Source of the DNA: Sulfurovaceae bacterium
GTDB taxonomy: Bacteria; Campylobacterota; Campylobacteria; Campylobacterales; Sulfurovaceae
NCBI GenBank assembly: GCA_029933395.1
Contig: JAOZOG010000006.1
Location: forward strand, 1-29,230
Reading direction: 5' to 3'
DNA: 29,230 bases
Part shown: one piece after another, positions 29,042-29,230 of the stretch
Position numbering within the stretch: position 1 is the stretch's first letter
How the letters are laid out: the number at the start of each line of letters is the position of its first letter
The notes under the pieces: model-generated
The model's database searches: none
What the model was told of the DNA's origin: nothing
Seen by the model: only the letters and a program-made list of their open reading frames with translations
Program-made: the position numbers and the translations under genes

Positions 29042-29230
29042 CGATGCTTCTCCAAAACATCCTGTGCCGATACAAGTAGCAGACAAATATCGCCATAGCT
29101 GAATTCTTATCGCTGCTGCCCTGCTCTCTCTTTTCCCTGGTATTCTATTTTTATAAAGCAGCGAGACCCAAATCCCGAAATAGAAATACTTGCAATATCT
29201 GCAATGCTCGTATGCAGGGGGTTTGTGAAA
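29042..29230. other. Region after trpE without a supportable gene
   Basis: No terminator hairpin, RNA gene or complete ORF seen. One frame encodes a hydrophobic stretch (ILIAAALLSLFPGILFL, near 29103-29155) but lacks a start codon and ends in a stop; another frame stays open to the edge without an acceptable start. Either could be decayed coding sequence. Confidence 0.4.

Noticed and set aside
27647..29086. 479-codon open frame antisense to trpE
   Set aside because: Low-complexity, acidic composition typical of the reverse reading of a GC-biased gene, while the plus strand encodes a complete TrpE with all motifs.
29042..29230. Start of another gene at the right edge
   Set aside because: Frames open to the edge lack an acceptable start codon and ribosome-binding site; cannot be supported.

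Overview
The window looks like chromosomal DNA of a free-living, respiring member of the Campylobacterota (epsilonproteobacteria), most likely of the Sulfurovum/Sulfurimonas type. The main reason is the right-hand gene order gatC - cvpA-like - fur - lysS - glyA - DUF1882-like gene - SPOR-domain gene, which I recall from Campylobacter and Helicobacter. The left-hand two thirds is more accessory: a respiratory molybdoenzyme operon, an oleate hydratase, L,D-transpeptidases and a toxin-antitoxin pair. No rRNA, tRNA, CRISPR array, insertion sequence or phage gene was seen.

Layout. 1-2223 (+): the 3' part of an Arg/Gly/Tyr-rich exported protein, a CPBP intramembrane protease, and an MNT/HEPN (MntA/HepT) toxin-antitoxin pair that may be transcribed without a leader. 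2228-3805 (-): a secreted TPR protein, a small two-helix membrane protein and an LprI-like periplasmic protein. 4013-6523: an XRE regulator with a probable GNAT-like C-terminal domain, ending stop-to-stop against a divergent-family oleate hydratase. 6649-9984: an envelope module with a YcbB-type L,D-transpeptidase carrying a duplicated N-terminal domain, a small lipoprotein, and a second, divergently transcribed YkuD protein.

10068-18147 (-) is the centre of interest. Read in the direction of transcription it encodes an Fe-S subunit (B), an NrfD-type membrane subunit (C), a 1111-residue Tat-exported molybdopterin subunit (A), a TorD-family chaperone, a polyferredoxin with a zinc ribbon, a stand-alone protein resembling the substrate-binding half of shikimate dehydrogenase, and an unknown 151-residue protein. 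The B-C-A order and large A subunit recall tetrathionate (ttrBCA) and selenate (srdBCA) reductases; the substrate cannot be fixed from sequence alone. The polyferredoxin carries an internal copy of the Tat motif found at the N terminus of the A subunit, which may be a chaperone or maturation handle.

18323-20335 (-): an overlapping rhodanese - dapE - thioredoxin-like operon, followed by a short reading frame interrupted by one UAG codon. 20498-29041 (+): gatC, an ArsC/Spx-like gene, pilT, cvpA-like, fur, lysS (TTG start), glyA, a DUF1882-like gene, a SPOR gene and trpE.

Several non-coding signals recur. Three intergenic positions carry head-to-head palindromic units resembling REP/BIME elements, two of them of the same sequence family. 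A 17-base motif followed at exactly 21 bases by ATGATAA occurs in two divergent promoter regions. Promoter, start-codon and operator calls were made by eye.
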